From Hydractinia symbiolongicarpus (taxonomy: Eukaryota; Cnidaria; Hydrozoa; Anthoathecata; Hydractiniidae), in the NCBI RefSeq assembly GCF_029227915.1, contig NC_079881.1, positions 372,001 to 436,000 on the forward strand: a DNA stretch of 64,000 bases. Direction: 5' to 3'. Position numbers and translations under genes: made by a program. The notes under the pieces are model-generated. The model saw only the letters and a list, made by a program, of their open reading frames with translations, did not search any database and was not told the DNA's origin. Positions 10,449 through 23,500 of the stretch are shown in pieces. Numbering within the stretch: the stretch's first letter is position 1; each line of letters begins with the position of its first letter.

Positions 10449-11957
10449 CGGGCTGAGTCGGGGATTTACGGGAAGTCGCGGGTTTTCGTTTGCCGGCGAT
10501 TAAACTTCTTTTATTCAGCGTCTCATCAAAAATGAAAACATTTCTGAAAACTACAAGTCTCATGCGTTTTAGTGGTGAAAAGATAACTTAAAAAATCGTT
10601 TTGGAAATGAGTATACTCACAGGGTACTTTCTTTGTATACATTCGACTATACGGGCCAATCCTGGGATTTATGGGAAATCGCGGGTTTTCGTTTGCCGGC
10701 GATTAAACCACTTTCATTAAGCGTCTCATCAAAAATGAAAACATTTCTGAAAACTACAAGTGTCATGCGTTTTAGTGGTGAAAAAATAATTTAAAAAATC
10801 GTTCGGGAAATGAGTTTACTCCCTGGTTACCTTCTTTGTATACTTTTGACTATACGGGCCGAGTCCGGGATTTACGGGAAGTCGCGGGTTTTCGTTTGCC
10901 GGCGATTAAACTTCTTTTATTCAGCGTCTCATCAAAAATGAAAACATTTCTGAAAACTACAAGTCTCATGCGTTTTAGTGGTGAAAAAATAATTTAAAAA
11001 ATCGTTTTGGAAATGAGTTTACTCACAGGGTACTTTCTTTGTATACATTCGACTATACGGGCCAAGCCTGGGATTTACGGGAAATCGCGGGTTTTCGTTT
11101 GCCGGCGATTAAACCACTTTCATTAAGCGTCTCATCAAAAATGAAAACATTTCTGAAAACTACAAGTGTCATGCGTTTTAGTGGTGAAAAAATAATTTAA
11201 AAAATCGTTCGGGAAATGAGTTTACTCCCTGGTTACCTTCTTTGTATACTTTTGACTATGCGGGCCGAGTCCGGGATTTACGGGAAATCGCGGGTTTTCG
11301 CTTGCCGGCGATTAAACTTCTTTTATTCAGCGTCTCATCAAAAATGAAAACATTTTTAAAAACTACAAGTTTCGTGGGCTTTAGTGGTGAAATAATAATT
11401 TAAATAATCGTTCGGGAAATAAGTTTACTCCCTGGGTACTTTCTTTGTATACTTTTGACTATACGGGCCGAGTCCGGGGTTTACGGGAAATGGCGGGTTT
11501 TCGTTTGCCGGCGATTAAACCTCTTTTATTCAGCGTCTCATCAGAAATGAAAACATTTTTGAAAACTACAAGTGTCATGCGTTTTAGTGGTGAAAAGATA
11601 ATTTAAAAAATCGTTTTGGAAATGAGTTTACTCCCTGGGTACTTTCTTTGTATACTTTTGACTATACGGGTCGAGTCCGGGATTTGCGGGAAGTCGCGGG
11701 TTTTCGTTTGCCGGCGATTAAACTTCTTTTATTCAGCGTCTCATCAAAAATGAAAACATTTTTAAAAACTACAAGTCTCATGGGCTTTGGTGGTGAAATA
11801 ATAATTTAAAAAATCGTTCGGGAAATGAGTTTACTCCCAGGGTACTTTCTTTGTATACTTTTGACTATACGGGCCGAGTCCAGGATTTACGGGAAATCGC
11901 AGGTTTTCGTTTGCCGGCGATTAAACCACTTTCATTAAGCGTCTCATCAAAAATGAA
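10449..11957. repeat. 8-monomer HOR, further copy
   Basis: From the CTGAG anchor at 10,449 all the marks of the 7,404 unit return in order, including the GGTTACC / AAGTCGCGGG monomer missing from the 9,028 copy. The offset to the 7,404 unit is 3,045 bp (15 monomers). Identity breaks near 11,957, where TTTCTGAAAAC and GTGATGAAA replace TTTTTAAAAAC and GTGGTGAAA. Confidence 0.87.
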
Positions 11958-13952
11958 AACATTTCTGAAAACTACAAGTCTCATGCGTTTTAGTGATGAA
12001 AAAATAATTTAAAAAATCGTTCAGGAAATGAGTTTACTCACAGGGTACTTTCTTTGTATACATTCGACTATACAAGCCAAGCCCGGGATTTACGGGAAAT
12101 GGCGAATTTTCGTTTGCCGGCGATTACACCACTTTCATTAAGCGTCTCATCAAAAATGAAAACATTTCTGAAAACTACAAGTCTCATGCGTTTTAGTGAT
12201 GAAAAAGTAATTAAAAAAATCGTTCGGGAAATGAGTTTACTCCCTGGGTACTTTCTTTGTATACTTTTGACTATACGGACCGAGTCCGGGATTTACGGGA
12301 AATCGCGGGTTTTCGTTTGCCGGCGATTAAACTTCTTTTATTCAGCGTCTCATCAAAAATGAAAACATTTTTAAAAACTACAAGTTTCGTGGGCTTTAGT
12401 GGTGAAATAATAATTTAAATAATCGTTCGGGAAATAAGTTTACTCCCTGGGTACTTTCTTTGTATACTTTTGACTATACGGGCCGAGTCCGGGGTTTACG
12501 GGAAATGGCGGGTTTTCGTTTGCCGGCGATTAAACCTCTTTTATTCAGCGTCTCATCAGAAATGAAAACATTTTTGAAAACTACAAGTGTCATGCGTTTT
12601 AGTGGTGAAAAGATAATTTAAAAAATCGTTTTGGAAATGAGTTTACTCCCTGGGTACTTTCTTTGTATACTTTTGACTATACGGGTCGAGTCCGGGATTT
12701 GCGGGAAGTCGCGGGTTTTCGTTTGCCGGCGATTAAACTTCTTTTATTCAGCGTCTCATCAAAAATGAAAACATTTTTAAAAACTACAAGTCTCATGGGC
12801 TTTGGTGGTGAAATAATAATTTAAAAAATCGTTCGGGAAATGAGTTTACTCCCAGGGTACTTTCTTTGTATACTTTTGACTATACGGGCCGAGTCCAGGA
12901 TTTACGGGAAATCGCAGGTTTTCGTTTGCCGGCGATTAAACCACTTTCATTAAGCGTCTCATCAAAAATGAAAACATTTCTGAAAACTACAAGTCTCATG
13001 CGTTTTAGTGATGAAAAAATAATTTAAAAAATCGTTCAGGAAATGAGTTTACTCACAGGGTACTTTCTTTGTATACATTCGACTATACAAGCCAAGCCCG
13101 GGATTTACGGGAAATGGCGAATTTTCGTTTGCCGGCGATTACACCACTTTCATTAAGCGTCTCATCAAAAATGAAAACATTTCTGAAAACTACAAGTCTC
13201 ATGCGTTTTAGTGATGAAAAAGTAATTAAAAAAATCGTTCGGGAAATGAGTTTACTCCCTGGGTACTTTCTTTGTATACTTTTGACTATACGGGCCGAGT
13301 CCGGGATTTACGGGAAATCGCGGGTTTTCGTTTGCCGGCGATTAAACTTCTTTTATTCAGCGTCTCATCAAAAATGAAAACATTTTTAAAAACTACAAGT
13401 TTCGTGGGCTTTAGTGGTGAAATAATAATTTAAATAATCGTTCGGGAAATAAGTTTACTCCCTGGGTACTTTCTTTGTATACTTTTGACTATACGGGCCG
13501 AGTCCGGGGTTTACGGGAAATGGCGGGTTTTCGTTTGCCGGCGATTAAACCTCTTTTATTCAGCGTCTCATCAGAAATGAAAACATTTTTGAAAACTACA
13601 AGTGTCATGCGTTTTAGTGGTGAAAAGATAATTTAAAAAATCGTTTTGGAAATGAGTTTACTCCCTGGGTACTTTCTTTGTATACTTTTGACTATACGGG
13701 CCAAGTCCGGGATTTGCGGGAAGTCGCGGGTTTTCGTTTGCCGGCGATTAAACTTCTTTTATTCAGCGTCTCATCAAAAATGAAAACATTTTTAAAAACT
13801 ACAAGTCTCATGGGCTTTGGTGGTGAAATAATAATTTAAAAAATCGTTCGGGAAATGAGTTTACTCCCAGGGTACTTTCTTTGTATACTTTTGACTATAC
13901 GGGCGGAGTCCAGGATTTACGGGAAATCGCAGGTTTTCGTTTGCCGGCGATT
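11270..13952. repeat. 5-monomer HOR, about 2.6 copies (unit 1,015 bp)
   Basis: The copies are about 11,270-12,284, 12,285-13,299 and a partial 13,300-13,952. The repeating order is GTCCGGG/AAATCGCGGG; GGGGTTTAC with AAATAAG; GTCGAG (or CCAAG) with TTGCGGG; CCAGG chimera; ATACAAGCC with GGCGAATTTTCG. Three of the five come from the 8-mer block. The CGGACCGAG of copy 2 and the GGGCGGAGTCC of copy 3 are private point changes. Confidence 0.88.
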
Positions 13953-14480
13953 AAACTTCTTTTATTCAGCGTCTCATCAAAAATGAAAACATTTTTGTAA
14001 ACTACAAGTCTCATGCGTTTTAGTGTAGAAAAAATAATTTAAAAAATCGCTCGGAAAAAGAGTTTACTCCCTGGGTACTTTCTTTTTATACTTTTGACTA
14101 TACGGGTCGAGTCCGGGGTTTACGGGAAATGGCGGGTTTTCGTTTGCCGGCGATTAAACTTCTTTTATTCAGCGTCTCATCAAAAATGAAAACATTTTTG
14201 AAAACTACAAGTCTCATGCGTTTTAGTGGTGGAAAGATAATTTGAAAAATCGTTTTGGAAATGAGTTTACTCCCTGGGTACTTTCTTTGTATACTTTTGA
14301 CTATACGGGCCGAGTCGGGGATTTTCCGGGAAGTTGCGGGTTTTCGTTTGCCGGCGATTAAACTTCTTTTATTCAGCGTGTCATCAAAAGTGAAAACATT
14401 TTTAAAAACTACAAGTCTCATGGGCTTTAGTGGTTAAATAATAATTTAAAAAATCGTTCGGGAAATGAGTTTACTCCCTG
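13710..14480. repeat. Dispersed duplicate of the 4.17-4.94 kb segment
   Basis: The order CCAGG with TTTTTGTAAACTAC, GTGTAGAAAAAATAATTT, AATCGCTCGGAAAAA, GGGTCGAG with GGGGTTTAC, AATTTGAAAAATCG and TCGGGGATTTTCCGGG matches about 4,170-4,940 at an offset of 9,541 bp (47 monomers). The copies part again after CTCCCTGGGTA near 14,483. Confidence 0.8.
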
Positions 14481-15659
14481 GGTAATTTATTTGTATACAT
14501 TCGACTATACTTGCGAAGCCCGAGATGTACGGGAAATCGCGGGTTTTCGTTTGCCGGCGATTAAACCACTTTCATTAATCGTATCATCAAAAATGAAAAC
14601 ATTTCTGAAAACTACAAGACTCATGCGTTTTAGTGATGAAAAAATAATTTAAAAAATCGTTCGGGAAATGAGTTTACTCACAGGGTACTTTCTTTGTATA
14701 CGTTCGACTATACAAGCCAAGCCCGGGATTTACGGGAAATGGCGGGTTTTCGTTTGCCGGCGATTACACCACTTTCATTAAGCGTCTCATCAAAAATGAA
14801 AACATTTCTAAAAACTACAAGTCTCATGCGTTTTAGTGATGAAAAAGTAATTAAAAAAATCGTTTTGGAAATGAGTTTACTCCCTGGGCACCTTCTTTGT
14901 ATACTTTTGACTATACGGTCCGAGTCCGGGATTTACGGGAAATCGCGGGTTTTCTTTTGCCGGCGATTAAACTTCTTTTATTCAGCATCTCATCAAAAAT
15001 GAAAACATTTTTAAAAACTACAAGTCTCATGGGCTTTAGTGGTGAAATAATAATTTAAAAAATCGTTCGGGAAATGAGTTTACTCCCTGGGTACTTTCTT
15101 TGTATACTTTTGACTATACGGGCCGATTCCGGGGTTTACGGGAAATGGCGGGTTTTCGTTTGCCGGCGATTAAACTTCTTTTATTCAGCGTCTCATCAAA
15201 AATGAAAACATTTCTGAAAACTACAAGTTTCATGCGTTTTAGTGGTGAAAAGATAATTTAAAAAATCGTTTTGGAAATGAGTTTACTCACAGGGTACTTT
15301 CTTTGTATACATTCGACTATACGGGCCAAGCCCGGGATTTACGGGAAATCGCGGGTTTTCGTTTGCCGGCGATTAAACCACTTTCATTAAGCGTCTCATC
15401 AAAAATGAAAACATTTCTGAAAACTACAAGTGTCATGCGTTTTAGTGATGTAAAAATAATTTAAAAAATCGTTCGGGAAATGAGTTTACTCCCTGGGTAC
15501 TTTCTTTGTATACTTTTGACTATACGGGCCGAGTTGGGGATTTACGGGAAGTCGCGGGTTTTCGTTTGCCGGCGATTAAACTTCTTTTATTCAGCGTCTC
15601 ATCAAAAATGAAAACATTTCTGAAAACTACAAGTCTCATGCGTTTTTGTGGTGAAAAGA
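13953..15659. repeat. Irregular mixed F1/F2 monomers
   Basis: No unit here repeats immediately. Marks include ATACTTGCGAAGCCC (near 14,510), ATACAAGCC (14,710), GGTCCGAG with GGGTTTTCTTTTGCC (14,915), GGCCGATTCC (15,121) and GAGTTGGGG (15,531). The left part overlaps the dispersed duplicate of 4.17-4.94 kb. No gene is visible. Confidence 0.85.
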
Positions 15660-17190
15660 TAATTTAAAAAAAACGTTTTGGAAATGAGTTTACTCACAGG
15701 GTACTTTCTTTGTATACATTCGACTATACGGGCCAAGCCCGGGAATTACGGTAAATCGCGGGTTTTCGTTTGCCGGCGATTAAACCACTTTCATTAAGCG
15801 TCTCATCAAAAATGAAAACATTTCTGAAAACTACAAGTGTCATGCGTTTTAGTGGTGAAAAAATAATTTAAAAAATCGTTCGGGAAATGAGTTTACTCCC
15901 TGGTTACCTTCTTTGTATACTTTTGACTATACGGGCCGAGTCCGGGATTTACGGGAAATCGCGGGTTTTCGTTTGCCGGCGATTAAACTTCTTTTATTCA
16001 GCGTCTCATCAAAAATGAAAACATTTTTAAAAACTACAAGTTTCGTGGGCTTTAGTGGTGAAATAATAATTTAAATAATCGTTCGGGAAATAAGTTTACT
16101 CCCTGGGTACTTTCTTTGTATACTTTTGACTATACGGGCCGACTCCGGGGTTACGGGAAATGGCGGGTTTTCGTTTGCCGGCGATTAAACCTCTTTTATT
16201 CAGCGTCTCATCAGAAATGAAAACATTTTTGAAAACTACAAGTGTCATGCGTTTTAGTGGTGAAAAGATAATTTAAAAAATCGTTTTGGAAATGAGTTTA
16301 CTCCCTGGGTACTTTCTTTGTATACTTTTGACTATACGGGCCGAGTCCGGGATTTACGGGAAGTCGCGGGTTTTCCTTTGCCGGCGATTAAACTTTTTTT
16401 ATTCAGCGTCTCATCAAAAATAAAAACATTTTTAAAAACTACAAGTCTCATGGGCTTTAGTGGTGAAATAATAATTTAAAAAATCGTTCGGGAAATGAGT
16501 TTACTCCCAGGGTACTTTCTTTGTATGCTTTTGACTATACGGGCCGAGTCCAGGATTTACGGGAAATCGCAGGTTTTCGTTTGCCGGCGATTAAACTTCT
16601 TTTATTCAGCGTCTCATCAAAAATGAAAACATTTTTGTAAACTACAAGTCTCATGCGTTTTAGTGTAGAAAATATAATTTAAAAAATCGTTCGGGAAATG
16701 AGTTTACCCACAGAGTACTTTCTTTGTATACATTCGACTATACAAGCCAAGCCCGGGATTTACGGGAAATGGCGGGTTTTCGTTTGCCGGCGATTAAACC
16801 ACTTTCATTAAGCGTTTCATCAAAAATGAAAACATTTCTGAGAACTACAAGTCTCATGCGTTTTAGTGATGAAAAAATAATTAAAAAAATCGTTCGGGAA
16901 ATGAGTTTACTCCCTGGGTACCTTCTTTGTATACTTTTGACTAAACGGTCCGAGTCCGGGATTTACGGGAAATCGCGGGTTTTCTTTTGCCGGCGATTAA
17001 ACTTCTTTTATTCAGCATCTCATCAAAAACGAAAACATTTTTAAAAACTACAAGTCTCATGGGCTTTAGTGGTGAAATAATAATATAAAAACTCGTTCGG
17101 GAAATGAGTTTACTTCCTGGGTACTTTCTTTGTATACTTTTGACTATACGGGCCGAGTCCGGGATTTACGGGAAATCGGGGGTTTTCGTT
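15660..17190. repeat. Older partial copy of the 40-mer unit (monomers 29-36)
   Basis: The monomer order here matches about 23,360-24,890: TTAAAAAAAACGTTTTGG; CCCGGGAATTACGG; GGTTACC; GGGGTTACGGG; AAGTCG; CCAGG with TTTTTGTAAAC; TTTACCCACAG with ATACAAGCC; GGTCCGAG; AATAATATAAAAACTCG with AAATCGGGGG. The offset is 7,699 bp left of a 1-bp deletion near 16,150 and 7,700 bp right of it. It is more diverged from 23,360-24,890 than the two 8.1-kb copies are from each other. Confidence 0.85.
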
Positions 17191-17572
17191 TGCCGGCGAT
17201 TAAACCACTTTCACTAAGCGTCTCATCAAAAATGAAAACATTTCTGAAAACTACAAGTCTCATGCGTTTTAGTGGTGAAAAAATAATTTAAAAAATCGTT
17301 CGGGAAATGAGTTTACTCCCTGGGTACTTTCTTTGTATACTTTTGACTATACGGGCCGAGTCGGGGATTTACGGGAAGTTGCGGGTTTTCGTTTGCCGGC
17401 GATTAAACTTCTTTTATTCAGCGTCTCATCAAAAATGAAAACATTTCTGAAAACTACAAGTCTCATGCGTTTTAGTGGTGAAAAGATAATTTAAAAAATC
17501 GTTTTGGAAATGAGTTTACTCACAGGGTACTTTCTTTGTATACATTCGACTATACGGGCCAAGCCCGGGATT
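17191..17572. repeat. Two linking monomers before the 40-mer
   Basis: One F1 monomer with GTCGGGGATTTACGGGAAGTTGCGGG and one F2 monomer with CCAAGCCCGGGATTT. The same pair occurs inside the 40-mer as monomers 5-6 and 10-11, so the 40-mer shares parts with its own left flank. Confidence 0.8.
17544..17559 (+). other. CENP-B-box-like word in F2 monomers (example copy)
   Basis: ATTCGACTATACGGGC has TTCG, an internal A and CGGG in the order of the mammalian CENP-B box core (nTTCGnnnnAnnCGGGn), but it is one base short between TTCG and the A. It occurs in F2 monomers only: F1 has TTTTGAC, Q has ATGCGAC, and the ATACAAGCC variants lose CGGG. I rate binding by a CENP-B-like protein as unproven. Confidence 0.3.
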
Positions 17573-20500
17573 TACGGGAAATCGCGGGTTTTCGTTTGCC
17601 GGCGATTAAACCACTTTCATTAAGCGTCTCATCAAAAATGAAAACATTTCTGAAAACTACAAGTGTCATGCGTTTTAGTGGTGAAATAATAATTTAAACA
17701 ATCGTTCGGGAAATAAGTTTACTCCCTGGGTACTTTCTTTGTATACTTTTGACTATACGGGCTGAGTCCGGGGTTTACGGGAAATGGCGGGGTTTCGTTT
17801 GCCGGCGATTAAACTTCTTTTATTCAGCGTCTTATCAAAAATGAAAACATTTTTGAAAACTACAAGTGTCATGCGTTTTAGTGGTGAAAAGATAATTTAA
17901 AAAATCGTTTTGGAAATGAGTTTACTCCCTGGGTACTTTCTTTGTATACTTTTGACTATACGGGCCGAGTCAGGGATTTACGGGAAGTCGCGGGTTTTCG
18001 TTTGCCGGCGATTAAACTCCTTTTATTCAGCGTCTCATCAAAAATGAAAACATTTTTAAAAACTACAAGTCTCATGGGCTTTGGTGGTTAAATAATAATT
18101 TAAAAAATCGTTTGGGAAATGAGTTTACTCCCTGGGTACTTTCTTTGTATACATTCGACTATACGGGCCAAACCCGGGATGTACGGGAAATCGCGGGTTT
18201 TCGTTTGCCGGCGATTAAACCACTTTCATTAAGCGTCTCATCAAAAATGAAAACATTTCTAAAAACTACAAGTCTCATGCGTTTTAGTGATGAAAAAATA
18301 ATTTAAAAAATCGTTCGGGAAATGCGTTTACTCCCTGGGTACTTTCTTTGAATTCTTTTGACTATACGGGCCGAGTCCGGGATTTACGGGAAATCGAGGT
18401 TTTCGTTTGCCGGCGATTAAACCACTTTCACTAAGCGTCTCATCAAAAATGAAAACATTTCTGAAAACTACAAGTCTCATGCGTTTTAGTGGTGAAAAAA
18501 TAATTTAAAAAATCGTTCGGGAAATGAGTTTACTCCCTGGGTACTTTCTTTGTATACTTTTGACTATACGGGCCGAGTCGGGGATTTACGGGAAGTTGCG
18601 GGTTTTCGTTTGCCGGCGATTAAACTTCTTTTATTCAGCGTCTCATCAAAAATGAAAACATTTCTGAAAACTACAAGTCTCATGCGTTTTAGTGGTGAAA
18701 AGATAATTTAAAAAATCGTTTTGGAAATGAGTTTACTCACAGGGTACTTTCTTTGTATACATTCGACTATACGGGCCAAGCCCGGGATTTACGGGAAATC
18801 GCGGGTTTTCGTTTGCCGGCGATTAAACCACTTTCATTAAGCGTCTCATCAAAAATGAAAACATTTCTGAAAACTACAAGTGTCATGCGTTTTAGTGGTG
18901 AAATAATAATTTAAACAATCGTTCGGGAAATAAGTTTACTCCCTGGGTACTTTCTTTGTATACTTTTGACTATACGGGCTGAGTCCGGGGTTTACGGGAA
19001 ATGGCGGGGTTTCGTTTGCCGGCGATTAAACTTCTTTTATTCAGCGTCTTATCAAAAATGAAAACATTTTTGAAAACTACAAGTGTCATGCGTTTTAGTG
19101 GTGAAAAGATAATTTAAAAAATCGTTCGGGAAATGAGTTTACTCCCTGGGTACTTTCTTTGTATACATTCGACTATACGGGCCAAACCCGGGATGTACGG
19201 GAAATCGCGGGTTTTCGTTTGCCGGCGATTAAACCACTTTCATTAAGCGTCTCATCAAAAATGAAAACATTTCTAAAAACTACAAGTCTCATGCGTTTTA
19301 GTGATGAAAAAATAATTTAAAAAATCGTTCGGGAAATGCGTTTACTCCCTGGGTACTTTCTTTGTATTCTTTTGACTATACGGGCCGAGTCCGGGATTTA
19401 CGGGAAATCGGGGGTTTTCGTTTGCCGGCGATTAAACCACTTTCACTAAGCGTCTCATCAAAAATGAAAACATTTCTGAAAACTACAAGTCTCATGCGTT
19501 TTAGTGGTGAAAAAATAATTTAAAAAATCGTTCGGGAAATGAGTTTACTCCCTGGGTACTTTCTTTGTATACTTTTGACTATACGGGCCGAGTCGGGGAT
19601 TTACGGGAAGTTGCGGGTTTTCGTTTGCCGGCGATTAAACTTCTTTTATTCAGCGTCTCATCAAAAATGAAAACATTTCTGAAAACTACAAGTCTCATGC
19701 GTTTTAGTGGTGAAAAGATAATTTAAAAAATCGTTTTGGAAATGAGTTTACTCACAGGGTACTTTCTTTGTATACATTCGACTATACGGGCCAAGCCCGG
19801 GATTTACGGGAAATCGCGGGTTTTCGTTTGCCGGCGAATAAACCACTTTCATTAAGCGTCTCATCAAAAATGAAAACATTTCTGAAAACTACAAGTGTCA
19901 TGCGTTTTAGTGGTGAAATAATAATTTAAACAATCGTTCGGGAAATAAGTTTACTCCCTGGGTATTTCTTTGTATACTTTTGACTATACGGGCTGAGTCC
20001 GGGGTTTACGGGAAATGGCGGGGTTTCGTTTGCCGGCGATTAAACTTCCTTTATTCAGCGTCTTATCAAAAATGAAAACATTTTTGAAAACTACAAGTGT
20101 CATGCGTTTTAGTGGTGAAAAGATAATTTAAAAAATCGTTTTGGAAATGAGTTTACTCCCTGGGTACTTTCTTTGTATACTTTTGACTATACGGGCCGAG
20201 TCAGGGATTTAGGGGAAGTCGCGGGTTTTCGTTTGCCGGCGATTAAACTCCTTTTATTCAGCGTCTCATCAAAAATGAAAACATTTTTAAAAACTACAAG
20301 TCTCATGGGCTTTGGTGGTTAAATAATAATTTAAAAAATCGTTCGGGAAAAGAGTTTACTCCCTGGGTACTTTCTTTGTATACATTCGACTATACGGGCC
20401 AAATCCGGGATGTACGGGAAATCGCGGGTTTTCGTTTGCCGGCGATTAAACCACTTTCATTAAGCGTCTCATCAAAAATGAAAACATTTCTAAAAACTAC

Positions 20501-23500
20501 AAGTCTCATGCGTTTTAGTGATGAAAAAATAATTTAAAAAATCGTTCGGGAAATGCGTTTACTCCCTGGGTACTTTCATTGTATACTTTTGACTATACGG
20601 GCCGAGTCGGGGATTTACGAGAAGTTACGGGTTTTCGTTTGCCGGCGATTAAACTTCTTTTATTCAGCGTGTCATCAAAAGTGAAAACATTTTTAAAAAC
20701 TACAAGTCTCATGGGCTTTAGTGGTTAAATAATAATTTAAAAAATCGTTCCGGAAATGAGTTTACTCCCTGGGTACTTTCTTTGTAAACATTCGACTATA
20801 CGGGCCAAGCCCGGGATGTACGGGAAATTGCGGGTTTTCGTTTGCCAGCGATTAAACCACTTTCATTAAGCGTCTCATCAAAAATGAAAACATTTCTGAA
20901 AACTACAAGTCTCATGCGTTTTAGTGATGAAAAAATAATTTAAAAAATCGTTCGGGAAATGAGTTTACTCCCTGGGTACTTTCTTTGTATACTTTTGACT
21001 ATACGGGCCGAGTCCGGGATTTACGGGATGTCGCGGGTTTTCGTTTGCCGGCGATTAAACTTCTTTTATTCAGCGTCTCATCAAAAATGAAAACATTTTT
21101 AAAAACTAATAGTCTCGTGGGCTTTAGTGGTGAAATAATAATTTAAAAAATCGTTCGGGTAATGAGTTTACTCCCAGGGTACTTTCTTTGTATACTTTTG
21201 ACTATATTGGCCGAGTCCAGGATTTACGGGAAATCGCAGGTTTTCGTTTGCCGGCGATTAAACTTCTTTTATTCAGCGTCTCATCAAAAATGAAAACATT
21301 TCTGAAAACTACAAGTCTCATGCGTTTTAGTGGTGAAAAGATAATTTAAAAAAAACGTTTTGGAAATGAGTTTACTCACAGGGTACTTTCTTTGTATACA
21401 TTCGACTATACGGGCCAAGCCCGGGAATTACGGGAAATCGCGGGTTTTAGTTTGCCGGCGATTAAACCACTTTCATTAAGCGTCTCATCAAAAATGAAAA
21501 CATTTCTGAAAACTACAAGTGTCATGCGTTTTAGTGGTGAAAAAATAATTTAAAAAATCGTTCGGGAAATGAGTTTACTCCCTGGTTACCTTCTTTGTAT
21601 ACTTTTGACTATACGGGCCGAGTCCGGGATTTACGGGAAATCGCGGGTTTTCGTTTGCCGGCGATTAAACTTCTTTTATTCAGCGTCTCATCAAAAATGA
21701 AAACATTTTTAAAAACTACAAGTTTCGTGGGCTTTAGTGGTGAAATAATAATTTAAATAATCGTTCGGGAATGGGTACTTTCTTTGTATACTTTTGACTA
21801 TACGGGCCGAGTCCGGGGTTTACGGGAAATGGCGGGTTTTCGTTTGCCGGCGATTAAACCTCTTTTATTCAGCGTCTCATCAGAAATGAAAACATTTTTG
21901 AAAACTACAAGTGTCATGCGTTTTAGTGGTGAAAAGATAATTTAAAAAATCGTTTTGGAAATGAGTTTACTCCCTGGGTACTTTCTTTGTATACTTTTGA
22001 CTATACGGGCCGAGTCCGGGATTTACGGGAAATGGCGGGTTTTCGTTTGCCGGCGATTAAACCACATTCATTAAGCGTTTCATCAAAAATGAAAATATTT
22101 CTGAGAACTACAAGTCTCATGCGTTTTAGTGATGAAAAAATAATTAAAAAAATCGTTCGGGAAATGAGTTTACTCCCTGGGTACCTTCTTTGTATACTTT
22201 TGACTATACGGTCCGAGTCCGGGATTTACGGGAAATCGCGGGTTTTCTTTTGCCGGCGATTAAACTTCTTTTATTCAGCATCTCATCAAAAACGAAAACA
22301 TTTTTAAAAACTACAAGTCTCATGGGCTTTAGTGGTGAAATAATAATATAAAAACTCGTTCGGGAAATGAGTTTACTCCCTGGGTACTTTCTTTGTATAC
22401 TTTTGACTATACGGGCCGAGTCCGGGATTTACGGGAAATCGGGGGTTTTCGTTTGCCGGCGATTAAACCACTTTCACTAAGCGTCTCATCAAAAATGAAA
22501 ACATTTCTGAAAACTACAAGTCTCATGCGTTTTAGTGGTGAAAAAATAATTTAAAAAATCGTTCGGGAAATGAGTTTACTCCCTGGGTACTTTCTTTGTA
22601 TACTTTTGACTATACGGGCCGAGTCGGGGATTTACGGGAAGTTACGGGTTTTCGTTTGCCGGCGATTAAACTTCTTTTATTCAGCGTGTCATCAAAAATG
22701 AAAACATTTTTAAAAACTACAAGTCTCATGGGCTTTAGTGGTTAAAAAATAATTTAAAAAATCGTTCCGGAAATGAGTTTACTCCCTGGGTACTTTCTTT
22801 GTATACATTCGACTATACGGGCCAAGCCCGGGATGTACGGGAAATCGCGGGTTTTCGTTTGCCAGCGATTAAACCACTTTCATTAAGCGTCTCATCAAAA
22901 ATGAAAACATTTCTGAAAACTACAAGTCTCATGCGTTTTAGTGATGAAAAAATAATTTAAAAAATCGTTCGGGAAATGAGTTTACTCCCTGGGTACTTTC
23001 TTTGTATACTTTTGACTATACGGGCCGAGTCCGGGATTTACGGGATGTCGCGGGTTTTCGTTTGCCGGCGATTAAACTTCTTTTATTCAGCGTCTCATCA
23101 AAAATGAAAACATTTTTAAAAACTACAAGTCTCATGCGTTTTAGTGATGAAAAAATAATTTAAAAAATCGTTCGGGAAATGAGTTTACTCCCTGGGTACT
23201 TTCTTTGTATACTTTTGACTATATTGGCCGAGTCCAGGATTTACGGGAAATCGCAGGTTTTCGTTTGCCGGCGATTAAACTTCTTTTATTCAGCGTCTCA
23301 TCAAAAATGAAAACATTTCTGAAAACTACAAGTCTCATGCGTTTTAGTGGTGAAAAGATAATTTAAAAAAAACGTTTTGGAAATGAGTTTACTCACAGGG
23401 TACTTTCTTTGTATACATTCGACTATACGGGCCAAGCCCGGGAATTACGGGAAATCGCGGGTTTTCGTTTGCCGGCGATTAAACCACTTTCATTAAGCGT

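Noticed and set aside
18350-18355. GAATTC site in an otherwise EcoRI-poor array
   Set aside because: It is a point variant carried into both 8.1-kb copies (18,350 and 26,456). It is useful as a marker but has no function I can support.
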